From Microterricola viridarii (GTDB taxonomy: Bacteria; Actinomycetota; Actinomycetes; Actinomycetales; Microbacteriaceae): 64,000 nt of DNA. The DNA lies in assembly GCF_001542775.1 (NCBI RefSeq), contig NZ_CP014145.1, positions 1,984,001-2,048,000 on the forward strand, written 5' to 3'. Shown one piece after another: positions 49,933 to 58,806 of this stretch; position 1 is the stretch's first letter; each line of letters starts with the position of its first letter. The position numbers were made by a program, and so were the translations under genes. Under the pieces are notes generated by a model. It did no database searches and was not told the origin of the DNA. It saw only the letters and a list, made by a program, of their open reading frames with translations.

Positions 49933-50853
49933 ATGCGCATCGAAGTGGTCATCGCCAGTTGGGAGCAGGGCTGCTGCGGTGTGCCGATTGGGCTCGGCGA
50001 CACCGCGACGTACAACCTCGTCGCGTTCGCCCCCGCGCTCGGGGGTGCGAGCGCAGTGCCCCGCTTCTTCAGCGACAACCATGGTCAGACTCCGTCAGAG
50101 GTGCCGCAGGCGCGCGTTGCGGGGGTCGTCGCTGCCATCACCGGGGTGAGCTACCCGCGCGTCCCGGTGGCCGGCCAAGCAGGCACGTTCACCTCCGATC
50201 CCACTCGACCTCAACTGCACCCGCTGAGCTCGATCGGTGACGAGGGCGACGATGGGCTGAGCGAGTACCTCGTGCTGCTGGACGTCGCCGACGGCACCGA
50301 TCTGCCGCACTTCGTGCTGGCTGCGGAGCGCACGGCGCACCAGGAACGGGAGGCCCGCACCGACCGGCTGCGCGAGCTGCGTTCCCGTGACGAAGTGGGG
50401 GTGCTGCTGCGTGCGCTCGCGGATGACGCCGCCCTCCGCTTCGGCGCACTGGCTCGCATCGTGCGTTCCGACGACGCCTCGGCATTCAGCATCCTTCCGG
50501 AGCGCGCCGGTGCGGCGGCGCTGCACTGGCTGCGCTCGGCGGAGGAGGGCGCAGACGGCATCCGTGTGCAGCTCGGCGACGGCGTCTGGGAGGTGCCCGC
50601 CGACCCCGTGCGGGCCGAGGTGCTGCGCGAGTTTCTGGACGCCGCCGCGGCGGGCAGGGTCGAGGAGCAGCGACCAGAACACGGCGACGAGATGGGCCCG
50701 TTTCAGACGGTCGTCACCGCCGCCGACGGCCGCAGGTGGGTGGCGACGACGGACGACCTCGCGCGCTTCGGCATCGGCGGCGTGTTCGCCATGACCGGGC
50801 CGCTCGCGCGGCGCCTGGAGCGCGGTACCCACCGTTACGTCGCGTGGGAGTAG
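49933..50853 (+). CDS. DUF6578-like protein, unknown function
   Basis: 306 residues. The start MRIEVVIASWEQGCCGVPIGLGDTATYNLVAF resembles the DUF6578 pattern (a Trp-containing strand, then CCG, then a turn), known from actinobacteria. The remainder is soluble, with LAAERTAHQEREARTDRLRE and FQTVVTAADGRRWVATTDDL. It begins ten bases after the BASS transporter and may be co-transcribed. The family name is a resemblance call only. Confidence 0.65.
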   Translation: MRIEVVIASWEQGCCGVPIGLGDTATYNLVAFAPALGGASAVPRFFSDNHGQTPSEVPQARVAGVVAAITGVSYPRVPVAGQAGTFTSDPTRPQLHPLSSIGDEGDDGLSEYLVLLDVADGTDLPHFVLAAERTAHQEREARTDRLRELRSRDEVGVLLRALADDAALRFGALARIVRSDDASAFSILPERAGAAALHWLRSAEEGADGIRVQLGDGVWEVPADPVRAEVLREFLDAAAAGRVEEQRPEHGDEMGPFQTVVTAADGRRWVATTDDLARFGIGGVFAMTGPLARRLERGTHRYVAWE

Positions 50854-51010
50854 CGCCGACATCCGGTTGGGAGGCTGACGGCGGATCGGGAGGCCGTTCC
50901 GGGCCGCACGTCGCCTCCCCATCGCATTGCTGCCTCCCGACCGGATGGGGCGGGCGGCAGTTTCAGGGGCCACCGCGGCATCCGCACGCGCGCCCCGAAT
51001 CGCGGAGCGG

Positions 51011-51199
51011 CTACGCGGGCGAGGGCTCGATCCGCCATTGCCCGACGGGCACGTAGGCGGAGTCCGAGAGGGTCTCGTGGGTGCCCTCGACCAGCTCGTA
51101 GTGCTTCAGGTTGCCGGCCCAGTAGCGCAGGATGCGGGAGAGTTCCGCCTCCGGCTCGCCAGTCAGGGCATCCATGTCAACGGTGAGTGAGAACTGCAT
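51011..51199 (-). CDS. Small hypothetical protein, 62 residues
   Basis: MQFSLTVDMDALTGEPEAEL, RILRYWAGNLKHYELVEGTH, then VPVGQWRIEPSPA. The RILRYWAGxLK pattern recalls small actinobacterial proteins I have seen but cannot name. Codon use matches the neighbours and the start is ATG. It follows the alpha/beta hydrolase direction and is separated from it by 35 bases. Confidence 0.6.
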   Translation of the reverse strand: MQFSLTVDMDALTGEPEAELSRILRYWAGNLKHYELVEGTHETLSDSAYVPVGQWRIEPSPA

Positions 51200-51234
51200 C
51201 CGTCCACGCTAGGCAGCGGCTGCAGAATCCGCAA

Positions 51235-52086
51235 TCAGTCCCAGTCCCAGCGCACGGGGCCGTCGGAGTCCATCCGGCTGAGCAGGTCGCCGAGCACGGC
51301 CGCCCACTCCGCCGTCGCGTCGAGGTGTGCGTCGTGGCTGCCCGCACCGAGGTCCACCCGCAGCGTGGCGGGCCGGGCTTCAAGAAAGGCGAGCTTGCGC
51401 TCCTCGTCGAACATGCCGTCCGGGGCGAAGACCGCCGCCGTCGGCACGGTCAGGGTCTCCCACTCGTCCCAGCGCGCCTTCGCGTGCAGCGCCGCGATCG
51501 ACGTCTGCAGGAAGGCGGGCTCGAAGCGCGGGCGCAGTCCGCCGTCGCACGCCTCGAGGTCGGCCAGCCAGGCGTGACCGATGGCGGTGTCGCCGAGGAA
51601 GGCGCCGGCGGCCGCGACATCCGTGAAAGGAACGGGCCAGGAGGCGAAGTACCCGCCGATGCGCTCGGCGGCCTCGGGCGGCGATGCCTGCACGTCGCCT
51701 TCCAGCAGAACGAGCATGCGCACCAGGTCGGGGCGGGCGGCGGCCACGAGCAGCGCGGTGTGCGCCCCCATCGACTGGCCAACGAGGGCGACGCCCGCAG
51801 GCGCATCCAGGCCCTCGATCACGGCGATGACGTCGCGCACGTAGGCCTCGCGGGAGCCGTCGGCCGGATGCCGCGTGCTGTGGCCGTGCCCGCGGAGGTC
51901 GACCAGCACCGAGCGGTAGCCGGGCCCGATCGCCTCGGCGGTCGGCACAAACTCCGCGCCGCTGCCGGCCAAACCGTGCAGGAACACCACCGTGGGGCGG
52001 GTGTCGGCCGCGCCGGGCGCGGCGGCGCCGCCAGCATCCGTCAGGAAACTGATCGTGACGTCGCCGAGGGCGAGCTCGTGGCGCAC
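51235..52086 (-). CDS. Alpha/beta hydrolase
   Basis: 283 residues. It has the oxyanion region VVFLHGLAGSGAEF, the strand RSVLVDLRGHGHSTRHP, the nucleophile elbow LVGQSMGAHTALLVAAARP (Ser), and a late His in GSHDAHLDATAEW. An epoxide hydrolase, esterase or C-C hydrolase role cannot be separated from sequence. It starts four bases downstream of the PhnA-like gene on the same strand. Confidence 0.85.
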   Translation of the reverse strand: MRHELALGDVTISFLTDAGGAAAPGAADTRPTVVFLHGLAGSGAEFVPTAEAIGPGYRSVLVDLRGHGHSTRHPADGSREAYVRDVIAVIEGLDAPAGVALVGQSMGAHTALLVAAARPDLVRMLVLLEGDVQASPPEAAERIGGYFASWPVPFTDVAAAGAFLGDTAIGHAWLADLEACDGGLRPRFEPAFLQTSIAALHAKARWDEWETLTVPTAAVFAPDGMFDEERKLAFLEARPATLRVDLGAGSHDAHLDATAEWAAVLGDLLSRMDSDGPVRWDWD

Positions 52087-52089
52087 CGG

Positions 52090-52449
52090 CTAGACCTTCT
52101 TGACGACGCTGGACTTGAGCTGGGTCGGGCCGACGCCGTCGACCTTGCAGTCGATGTCGTGGTCGCCGACACCCTGCAGCAGACGGATGCCGCGCACCTT
52201 GGTGCCGACCTTGATGACCGTCGAGCTGCCTTTGACCTTGAGGTCCTTGATCACCGTGACGGTGTCACCGTCGGCGAGTACGTTGCCCACGGCGTCCTTG
52301 ATCACGGGCTCGGATGCCGCGGCATCCGCCCCCTCGCCGTCTGCCGCCGCGGCCCACTCGTGGCCGCACATCGGGCAGACCAGCAGCGCGCCCATCTCGT
52401 AGGCGTGTTCGCTGGAGCATTCGGGGCAGAGCGGCAGGGAGTCAGTCAC
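52090..52449 (-). CDS. PhnA/YjdM-type zinc-ribbon protein
   Basis: 119 residues. The N-terminal zinc ribbon is CPECSSEHAYEMGALLVCPMCGHEW. The C-terminal PhnA domain has IKDAVGNVLADGDTVTVIKDLKVKGSSTVIKVGTKVRGIRL. Despite the old name, a role in phosphonate use is not established. It lies four bases upstream of the hydrolase gene on the same strand. Confidence 0.92.
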   Translation of the reverse strand: MTDSLPLCPECSSEHAYEMGALLVCPMCGHEWAAAADGEGADAAASEPVIKDAVGNVLADGDTVTVIKDLKVKGSSTVIKVGTKVRGIRLLQGVGDHDIDCKVDGVGPTQLKSSVVKKV

Positions 52450-52514
52450 CCCTCCAGCGTAACTGGGCGCGTAACACTGGCCGTTCTCGGCGGATCTCGC
52501 CTAGCGTTTTCACC

Positions 52515-52973
52515 ATGAGCAGCGACGAACAGCATGACGCACCGACCCCTCAGATCACCGAGAGCGGCGGAAAGCGCGTGCTGCACGTCGACCCGGTCGG
52601 CGCGCCCATCGTCGGCCCGGAGGACACCTCAGACCTCGTCGGCAACGCCTGGATCGAGAATGTGGAACTGATCGCACTGCCGGTCTCCCGGCTCGACCCG
52701 GAGTTCTTCCGGCTGGCATCCGGGCAGGCCGGGGCTCTCCTGCAGAAGGTCGTGAACTACCAGCTCCGCCTGGCCGTCATCGGCGACATCAGCACGCATC
52801 TGGCCGCCAGCGGGGCGCTGCGTGACTTCGTCTGGGAGTCCAACCGCGGCGAGCACATCTGGTTCTTCGCGGAGGTGGCGGAGTTGGAGCGGAAGCTTGA
52901 GGAACGGCAGGCGGTGCTCGATGCTGCGCTGGCTGCCCAGCACCGGGCCGCGACCGCGGGCCCCCTGGCATAG
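52515..52973 (+). CDS. DUF4180 domain protein
   Basis: 152 residues matching DUF4180: GPEDTSDLVGNAWIENVELIALPVSRLDPEFF, then LLQKVVNYQLRLAVIGDIS, then ASGALRDFVWESNRGEHIWFF. Function is unknown in the family. The N-terminus is a short acidic/His-containing stretch and the C-terminus has a charged helix. It is divergent from the PhnA-like gene with 65 bases between. Confidence 0.82.
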   Translation: MSSDEQHDAPTPQITESGGKRVLHVDPVGAPIVGPEDTSDLVGNAWIENVELIALPVSRLDPEFFRLASGQAGALLQKVVNYQLRLAVIGDISTHLAASGALRDFVWESNRGEHIWFFAEVAELERKLEERQAVLDAALAAQHRAATAGPLA

Positions 52974-53077
52974 CGGGGCTGCCGCGGGGAAGACGCTGAG
53001 AGATCCAGTGCGATCCGGTTCGGATCGAGGGAACTCCTGCGAGACTATGACCACTCCAGAGGATCACGAGGTGGATC

Positions 53078-53323
53078 ATGAAGAAGGACATGCAGAAGCA
53101 GATGCAGAAGCAGCGCTGGGCGGACATGAGCACTGGCCGGCGCGCCGGAGCCATCATTGCCGGGGCTGTGCAGATCGCGCTGGCGGTCACCGCATGGGTT
53201 GACCTGGCCAAACGCCCGGCCGAGCGGGTCAACGGGCCCAAGGGGCTCTGGGCCGGCATCATCGCAATCAACTTCATCGGCCCGATTTCCTACTTCGTGG
53301 GCGGGCGCCGCTCCTCCGACTGA
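53078..53323 (+). CDS. Small membrane protein, PLDc_N-like
   Basis: 81 residues. A basic N-terminus (MKKDMQKQMQKQRWADM) is followed by two hydrophobic segments, ending GPISYFVGGRRSSD, a layout seen in the phospholipase D N-terminal (PLDc_N) family of two-helix membrane proteins. No catalytic function is implied. The start lies 43 bases before the next gene's start region ends. Confidence 0.7.
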   Translation: MKKDMQKQMQKQRWADMSTGRRAGAIIAGAVQIALAVTAWVDLAKRPAERVNGPKGLWAGIIAINFIGPISYFVGGRRSSD

Positions 53324-53366
53324 GTTCTCGACTGCGGATGTCGGAGGGCCCCGGTATTCTGCCGCC

Positions 53367-54068
53367 ATGGATATCGTTCTAGTTCCCGGTTTCTGGTTGG
53401 ACGCGAGCTCGTGGGATGCGGTGACACCGCCGCTGGTCGCGGCCGGACACCGCGTGCATCCGCTCACCCTGCCCGGGTTGGAGTCGGTCGATGCCTCACG
53501 TTCCGGCATCGGCCTGCGCGAGCACATCGACGCGGTCGTCGCCGTGGTCGACAGCCTCGAAGGCCCGGTCGTGCTGGTCGGTCATTCGGGCGGCGGCGCC
53601 ATCATCTACGGCGTGACGGATGCCCGACCCAACCGCATCGCGCGCGCGATCTATGTCGATTCCGGGCCGCTCGGCGAGGGCGAGTCGATCAACGACGAGC
53701 TGCCGGCCGACGGTGACGACGTGCCGCTGCCCGCGTGGGAGTTGTTCGAGGACGCAGACCTCATTGACCTGGACGAGGGTCTCCGTGCCGCGTTCCGGGC
53801 CCGGGCGATCCCGGAGCCACGCGGCGTCGCGCAAGACGCCATGCAACTGCACGACGAGCGCCGCTTGGCGGTGCCGACGACGATCATCGCCTGTGAGTTC
53901 ACTGCCGCCCAGGTCACCGAGTGGCTGGCCGCCGGCGCGCCCTTCTTGGCCGAGCTGGCCCGGGTGGGCGACGCCGAGTACGTCGACCTGCCGACCGGGC
54001 ACTGGCCGCAGTTCACGAAGCCGGCCGAGCTGGCGGCCGCGATCCTCGCAGCGGTCGACCGGGGCTAG
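53367..54068 (+). CDS. Alpha/beta hydrolase, EstB/pyrethroid-esterase-like
   Basis: 233 residues. It opens MDIVLVPGFWLDASSWDAVTPPL, has the nucleophile elbow GHSGGGAI (Ser) and a C-terminal His in DLPTGHWPQFTKPAELAA. It resembles small actinobacterial hydrolases annotated as alpha/beta hydrolase or methyl-ester hydrolase; specificity unknown. It ends at a long hairpin that can terminate it and the convergent gene. Confidence 0.82.
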   Translation: MDIVLVPGFWLDASSWDAVTPPLVAAGHRVHPLTLPGLESVDASRSGIGLREHIDAVVAVVDSLEGPVVLVGHSGGGAIIYGVTDARPNRIARAIYVDSGPLGEGESINDELPADGDDVPLPAWELFEDADLIDLDEGLRAAFRARAIPEPRGVAQDAMQLHDERRLAVPTTIIACEFTAAQVTEWLAAGAPFLAELARVGDAEYVDLPTGHWPQFTKPAELAAAILAAVDRG

Positions 54069-54140
54069 CGGTCCCGGCCAGCGCCTTCCTCGACCCGAGT
54101 GCGCCGTTAGCGCAGCACTCGCGTTGCCCCGCACGAAAAG

Positions 54141-54187
54141 TGCACTCTCGCCGCACCTGGGCAGATACCCGGTGCGGCGAGAGTGCA
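54141..54187. terminator. Bidirectional hairpin between convergent genes
   Basis: Perfect 17-base arms TGCACTCTCGCCGCACC / GGTGCGGCGAGAGTGCA around a 13-base loop. It lies between the stops at 54068 (plus) and 54242 (minus). Confidence 0.75.
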
Positions 54188-54241
54188 GAGGCCGCGGGCC
54201 CGCTGTCCCCCGACGAGCGGCCCGCGACGTGTTGCCGCGAG

Positions 54242-55690
54242 CTAGTTGCCCGCGAAGTCCAGCATCGAGTCGTCGACGGCGATGACCGACCAGGTTCCGC
54301 CGTCTGCATCCGTGAACTCATAGGCAGGAACGACGAGCACGCTGCCGTCGGGCTGCCACTGGCTCGTCAGGCCCAGTCGGGCGCTGACGATCTTCACGTC
54401 GGTCACCGGCCACGCAACTGCGGCGCCTGCCGACGGCGTCGCCGGCGGCTCGGTCGGCGCCACCCACTCTCCGGTATCGGTGACCGTCTGCTCGCGCATG
54501 GCAATCGGCATTGCTGTCATCTGCGCGCCGAAGCGCGGGTCAGAGAGCCGCTTGAAGGCATCCTGTTCGCTGACAATGGCGTACTCACCGAGGGGCACGA
54601 GCGTGGCCAGTGACCCGGAGACGCTGAAGACTCCGGCATCCATCATCTCGAGGTACCAGGCTTGGCCGACGCGTTGGCCGTCGACGACGGGCCACGCTTG
54701 CGCGGTGCGGGTGTAAATGGAGCCCTCCCAGGTGTCGGAAGTGAACTCGAATGCATCGGCGTCAAGCCCGGCAGCCGTGACGATGCCGCGCAGCGCGTCG
54801 ATCGCAGCCTGCTCGCTGGGCAGGCTCGTGGGCATCGGGCACATGCCGTCGGCGGCGGGCTCCGCGCACTGCCAGGGGCTGATCGCGGGGTTGTTGAAGT
54901 TGAAGCTGAGGGTGCCGTCGAGGCTGACGTAGACGGTCGGCGCGGTGCCGTCCTGCGGCCCCACCAACCACGCGCCGTCCTTGAGCTCGGGGGTTCCCTC
55001 GACGCCGAGGGCCGCCGCGAGCGCCGCCACTCGCTCCGGGGTGGATGCCGAGCGGGCGTCGTAGCCGAAGCCGGCGGCACTGCCGGTCTTCGTGGACAGC
55101 CCGGAAGAGCTGAAGTTGTTGCGGCTGAATCCCCACGGCATCGACATCCTGTCGCCCGCGGAGCCCATATTCATCGGCTCGGGCGTGGGCAGGCCGCTGA
55201 TACCGCTCGCCATGCCTTCGCCCTGGGGCGACATGGCACCCGCGCCCGTGCCGGACTGCAGGGAGATGGGCGGGGCCGCGCCGCCACCGGGAGCCAGCGG
55301 GCCACCAGCCATGAGGTTGCCCCCGGTGGCCGACCCCAGGCCGAACGCGGCGCCGCCGACGATCGCGATCGAGGCCGCAACTGCGGCAATCGGCAGCCAG
55401 CGCGGGCGGCGACGCGCCCGCTCTGCCGTCAAGTCGTGCACCGGGGCGGGCTCGGGGGCCGCCGTGGAGTCTGCCGACGCACCGAGGGTGCGGGCGAGCA
55501 CGTCGTCGACGAAGCCGGCGCTGGGCTCGAGGCCCGCCGCGGGATCTGCGGCGCGCAGTCGGGCTTCAGCGTCGAACGAGTTCTCGGCACCGTTCGCGGC
55601 ACCGGTAGCGCCGCCAGCAGCGTTCTCACCAGCAGCATTCTCGCCAGCGATGTCGTTGTCTTTGTCGTTGTCGTTCGAGTTGGCATTCAT
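54242..55690 (-). CDS. Membrane protein, possible anti-sigma-type partner of the adjacent ECF factor
   Basis: 482 residues. An acidic N-terminal cytoplasmic part of about 95 residues (rich in Asn, Asp, Gly, Ala) leads to one transmembrane segment (RWLPIAAVAASIAIVGGAAFG). The extracytoplasmic part has a Gly/Ala/Met-rich linker and a larger domain (VYVSLDGTLSFNFNNPAISPWQ, then AFKRLSDPRFGAQMTAMPIA). It lies directly downstream of the ECF sigma gene, which fits an anti-sigma or sensor role. No zinc-anti-sigma HxxxCxxC motif was seen, so this is inference. The ATG 55690 has GGAGGG 8 bases upstream. Confidence 0.7.
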   Translation of the reverse strand: MNANSNDNDKDNDIAGENAAGENAAGGATGAANGAENSFDAEARLRAADPAAGLEPSAGFVDDVLARTLGASADSTAAPEPAPVHDLTAERARRRPRWLPIAAVAASIAIVGGAAFGLGSATGGNLMAGGPLAPGGGAAPPISLQSGTGAGAMSPQGEGMASGISGLPTPEPMNMGSAGDRMSMPWGFSRNNFSSSGLSTKTGSAAGFGYDARSASTPERVAALAAALGVEGTPELKDGAWLVGPQDGTAPTVYVSLDGTLSFNFNNPAISPWQCAEPAADGMCPMPTSLPSEQAAIDALRGIVTAAGLDADAFEFTSDTWEGSIYTRTAQAWPVVDGQRVGQAWYLEMMDAGVFSVSGSLATLVPLGEYAIVSEQDAFKRLSDPRFGAQMTAMPIAMREQTVTDTGEWVAPTEPPATPSAGAAVAWPVTDVKIVSARLGLTSQWQPDGSVLVVPAYEFTDADGGTWSVIAVDDSMLDFAGN

Positions 55691-55759
55691 GTCGTTCACC
55701 CTCCGTGAGTGCGGTTCACTTGGAGATATGTGGCCAAAGGCCCAAACCTTGCATGTGGC

Positions 55760-56305
55760 TTAGAACGAGAGCCGTTCTTGCCAGGCGTCGCGCAGCCTCT
55801 TGCGGGCGCGGGAGAGGGCGGCATCCGCCCCGGAGCGCGAGATGCCCAGCACCTCGGCGAGTTCCACGCCGTCCAGGCCCTCCCACGCGTTCAGCAGCAG
55901 GATGTGCCGGTCACGCTCACCGACGCTGGCGAGTGCGCCGCGCAGTTCCGCGTCGAACAGCAGGCTCAGCTCCGGGTCGTCGCTGACACGCGTGTGACGC
56001 GACTCCGGCACCTCGTCGACCGGCAGGTCGACCAGTTTGCGGCGGTGGTTGGCGAGCGTGAAACCTGCCGTGCGGTACAGCCAGGGCAGCACGGCATACG
56101 TCGGCACGTCGTCGCGGCGGCGCCACGCGGTCACGAAGACTTCGGCGGCGAGGTCCTCGGCGTCTTGCCGGGGTGCGCGACGGGCGAAATAACGCACGAG
56201 AGCCGTGGAGTGCTCACGCACCACCGCGGTGAACCACTCCCCCTCGTCGCGGGCGGCGCGCTCAGGCGCCGCGGGCTGGATGGCTTCCTCGGTGCGCTCC
56301 GGCAT
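55760..56305 (-). CDS. ECF-type RNA polymerase sigma factor
   Basis: 181 residues. Region 2 is ALVRYFARRAPRQDAEDLAAEVFVTAWRRRDDVPTYAVLPWLYRTA, and region 4 is LNAWEGLDGVELAEVLGISRSGADAALSRARKRLRDAW. The ATG 56305 has GAGGGGG upstream; a GTG at 56356 would add 17 residues. It is first of a pair with the membrane protein at 54242, 69 bases apart. Confidence 0.92.
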   Translation of the reverse strand: MPERTEEAIQPAAPERAARDEGEWFTAVVREHSTALVRYFARRAPRQDAEDLAAEVFVTAWRRRDDVPTYAVLPWLYRTAGFTLANHRRKLVDLPVDEVPESRHTRVSDDPELSLLFDAELRGALASVGERDRHILLLNAWEGLDGVELAEVLGISRSGADAALSRARKRLRDAWQERLSF

Positions 56306-56464
56306 CGCGTCCCCCTCGCTCACATCGGCCACGGCTGTTTCGTTGTCGATCGTCACGTGTGGAATATGTCGCGACCTCGCCGATTCTTGCAGCGGATTCG
56401 GAAATCCTTCGACAGCGGGCGCCACGTTGTGTCGGCAGACCTGTTTTCAGCCTGCTCGGCACGC

Positions 56465-57430
56465 TCAGCCGAGCGAGAGTGCGACGCCATCGAGGATGTC
56501 GTGTTCGCTCGTCGTGACGAACTCGAGTGGGTGCCCGGCGGCGGCCGTCGCCTGCGCGATCCGCTGCAGGACGGTCGACCAGATGACCGCCCCGGCCACG
56601 ATCACGTCGACCCGGCCCGGGTGCATGAACCCCAGAGCGGCCCGCTCGGCACGCGGCATCCGGGCGAGCGAGTCGCAGGCGTCGAGCACGACGGCCAGCG
56701 GCAGCTTGCTGCCGTTGATCGCGTCTGGCTGGTAGGAGTCCAGGCCCAGCGCGTGCGCGGTGATCGTCGTCACCGTGCCGGCCACGCCGACGACCTCGGT
56801 CGCGAGCGACACATCGACGGTGGCGGACGCGGCGTCCAGTGCGGCATTCACGTCTGCGCGCAGTGCGGCCAGTGCGGCGTCGTCTTGCGCGACGTCACCG
56901 TCCACCCCAGCGCCCAGATGCCGCTCGGTCATGCGCACGCAGCCGATGTCCATAGAGATCGCGGCCTCGGGCGCATCGCGCCCGAGCACCAGCTCGGTCG
57001 AGCCGCCGCCGAGGTCGATGACGAGGTGGCGCGCGGCGGGATCGTGCTGCGCGGCCACCGCGGTGAGCGCGCCGCGGAAGGACAGCGCGGCCTCCTCGGT
57101 GCCGGCGATCACCTCGGCCGGAACGCCGAGGATCTGCTGCACGGCGTCGGTGAACTCGGCGCGGTTGGCGGCGTCACGGGTGGCGGATGTCGCGACGAAA
57201 CGGATCCGCTCGACCCGGTGCTCGCGGCAGAGCTCGGCGTAGCGGCGGGTGGCGTCCAGAGTGCGGGCGAGCGCGTCATCCGCGAACCGCCCGGTCTTGT
57301 CGACGCCCTGCCCCAGCCGCACCACCTCGAGCGTGCGCACCACGTCGCTGAGGCCGCCGCGCCCGTCAAGGTCGGCGATGAGCAGGCGGATCGAGTTGGT
57401 TCCGCAGTCGATGGCGGCTACACGGGTCAC
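56465..57430 (-). CDS. Ppx/GppA phosphatase family protein
   Basis: 321 residues. It has the phosphate-binding AAIDCGTNSIRLLIADLDGRGG, then VIAGTEEAALSFRGAL and VIDLGGGSTELVLG. Members hydrolyse polyphosphate or pppGpp; which one is used here cannot be told. It is the short form lacking the C-terminal HD-like extension of larger Ppx. It stands between the ECF pair and the lipoprotein gene. Confidence 0.88.
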   Translation of the reverse strand: MTRVAAIDCGTNSIRLLIADLDGRGGLSDVVRTLEVVRLGQGVDKTGRFADDALARTLDATRRYAELCREHRVERIRFVATSATRDAANRAEFTDAVQQILGVPAEVIAGTEEAALSFRGALTAVAAQHDPAARHLVIDLGGGSTELVLGRDAPEAAISMDIGCVRMTERHLGAGVDGDVAQDDAALAALRADVNAALDAASATVDVSLATEVVGVAGTVTTITAHALGLDSYQPDAINGSKLPLAVVLDACDSLARMPRAERAALGFMHPGRVDVIVAGAVIWSTVLQRIAQATAAAGHPLEFVTTSEHDILDGVALSLG

Positions 57431-57514
57431 GGGTCACACTTTCGGTCGGGCGAACAGGCCCCTTCGAGGCTAGCCTGCGGATGCGCTCGCGCGAACACCC
57501 GGCGCCCGCACCCG

Positions 57515-58192
57515 TTACGAGCAATACTCGCTCGGCGGCGTGGGGGTGTCGCGCACGAAGATGCCTCGAACGGTGTCGTCGTACAGGCTGAAGACGATCC
57601 ACACCCGAGCATCGCCTGGCACCGCGTAGAACAGGGTCGGGTCCTCTCCCCCGCCGTATTCACCGGATTTCGCGATGTCGGGGTAGGCGGCCAGCAACTC
57701 GGCCAGCGATGAACCGATGCGAATGCCCTCTGCCGTGTGCGGAGAGCTGTTGCTCACATCCATTGAGCTGTCCCACCCCGAGAGAGACATGCCGGTGACG
57801 GTGGAGAAGTCGTCGGAGAGGTGCGCCACCAGCGTCAGCGCTCCGTCGTGTTTGAACCGTGCGGCGGGGCACCACTCGGGCAGTTCGTCCTCGACGAATG
57901 CCGCCATGGCTGGCCGCACCTCGGCGATCGGCCCGCCCTGTGCGACCGGCCCGATCCCATCAAAACCGATCAGCCACGAGCTCGGATCCTCGAGATCGAT
58001 CGCGGGCACTGCCGGCTGCTCGGGCTCCACCGGGGGTGGAGTTTCGTCCTGACTGGGAGCAGGGGTGGCGGGTGCCGTCGGCGTCTGTGGATCCGTCGTC
58101 GGATCCGGCCGAGCCCCCGGCCCGGGAGTGCACCCGCTGAGCAGAGCGATGACGATGCCGACACCAACCGCGGTCGCACACAGCGACTTCAT
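57515..58192 (-). CDS. Putative lipoprotein of unknown function
   Basis: About 225 residues from the ATG 58192. The signal peptide ends VGIVIALLSGC, followed by a Pro/Thr-rich linker and a domain with SWLIGFDGIGPVAQGGPIAE, GIRIGSSLAELLAAYPDIAK and ARVWIVFSLYDDTVRGIFV. This last pattern is often seen in actinobacterial lipoproteins. The start is not certain: GTG 58207 or TTG 58219 are also in frame. Its function is not recognised. Confidence 0.75.
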   Translation of the reverse strand: MKSLCATAVGVGIVIALLSGCTPGPGARPDPTTDPQTPTAPATPAPSQDETPPPVEPEQPAVPAIDLEDPSSWLIGFDGIGPVAQGGPIAEVRPAMAAFVEDELPEWCPAARFKHDGALTLVAHLSDDFSTVTGMSLSGWDSSMDVSNSSPHTAEGIRIGSSLAELLAAYPDIAKSGEYGGGEDPTLFYAVPGDARVWIVFSLYDDTVRGIFVRDTPTPPSEYCS

Positions 58193-58427
58193 CCCCCGGA
58201 AAGTACTCACGAGCTCCAACCTAAGAGACGGGATGCCGCGAGCGCGAGACGCAAGGGCGACGAGGCCATCTGACGGAACGAATCGTTATGTCTGCGCACG
58301 CCCGGTCGGCGGTGCGGGCCAAACGAGGAGCGCCTCGGCACGCACCTGCCGGGGTCGCTGAGCCGGGAGATACCCTTGAAGGGGATCGACCGCTTGCGCG
58401 GCATCCGTCAAACAATTGGGGGAACTC

Positions 58428-58727
58428 ATGACAGACAGCTCAACCACGTCGACCGGCCACGCGGGGCGCGGGCTCGGCATCACGGCCTTCATCCTCTCCA
58501 TCTTCCTGAACATTGTCGGCGTCATCCTGGGCATCATCGCCTTGATGATCTCGCGCCGGGCCGGCGTGAAGAACGGCTGGGCGGTGGCGGCCATCGTCGT
58601 CGGCGCCGTCATCTTTGTGGTGCTGGGCGCGGCAACCCTGGTCGGCCTCACCGCCATCAACACGCAGTGCGGCGATCTGGGCCCCGGCGTGCACCAGTGG
58701 AACGGCCTGACGCTGACCTGCCCCTAG
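58428..58727 (+). CDS. DUF4190-like small membrane protein
   Basis: 99 residues. After a short polar start come two hydrophobic segments: LGITAFILSIFLNIVGVILGIIALMISRR, then WAVAAIVVGAVIFVVLGAATLVGLTAI. The layout recalls DUF4190-type proteins. GGGGGAACTC lies just upstream of the ATG. It is divergent from the lipoprotein gene, and the function is unknown. Confidence 0.8.
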   Translation: MTDSSTTSTGHAGRGLGITAFILSIFLNIVGVILGIIALMISRRAGVKNGWAVAAIVVGAVIFVVLGAATLVGLTAINTQCGDLGPGVHQWNGLTLTCP

Positions 58728-58806
58728 CCCGCCGGTGGGCTAGTGCTCGATCTCGATCGCGGCCGGTCGCCGCGGCATCCGGGACCGCGGCAAAGAGGAC
58801 GGAGCG

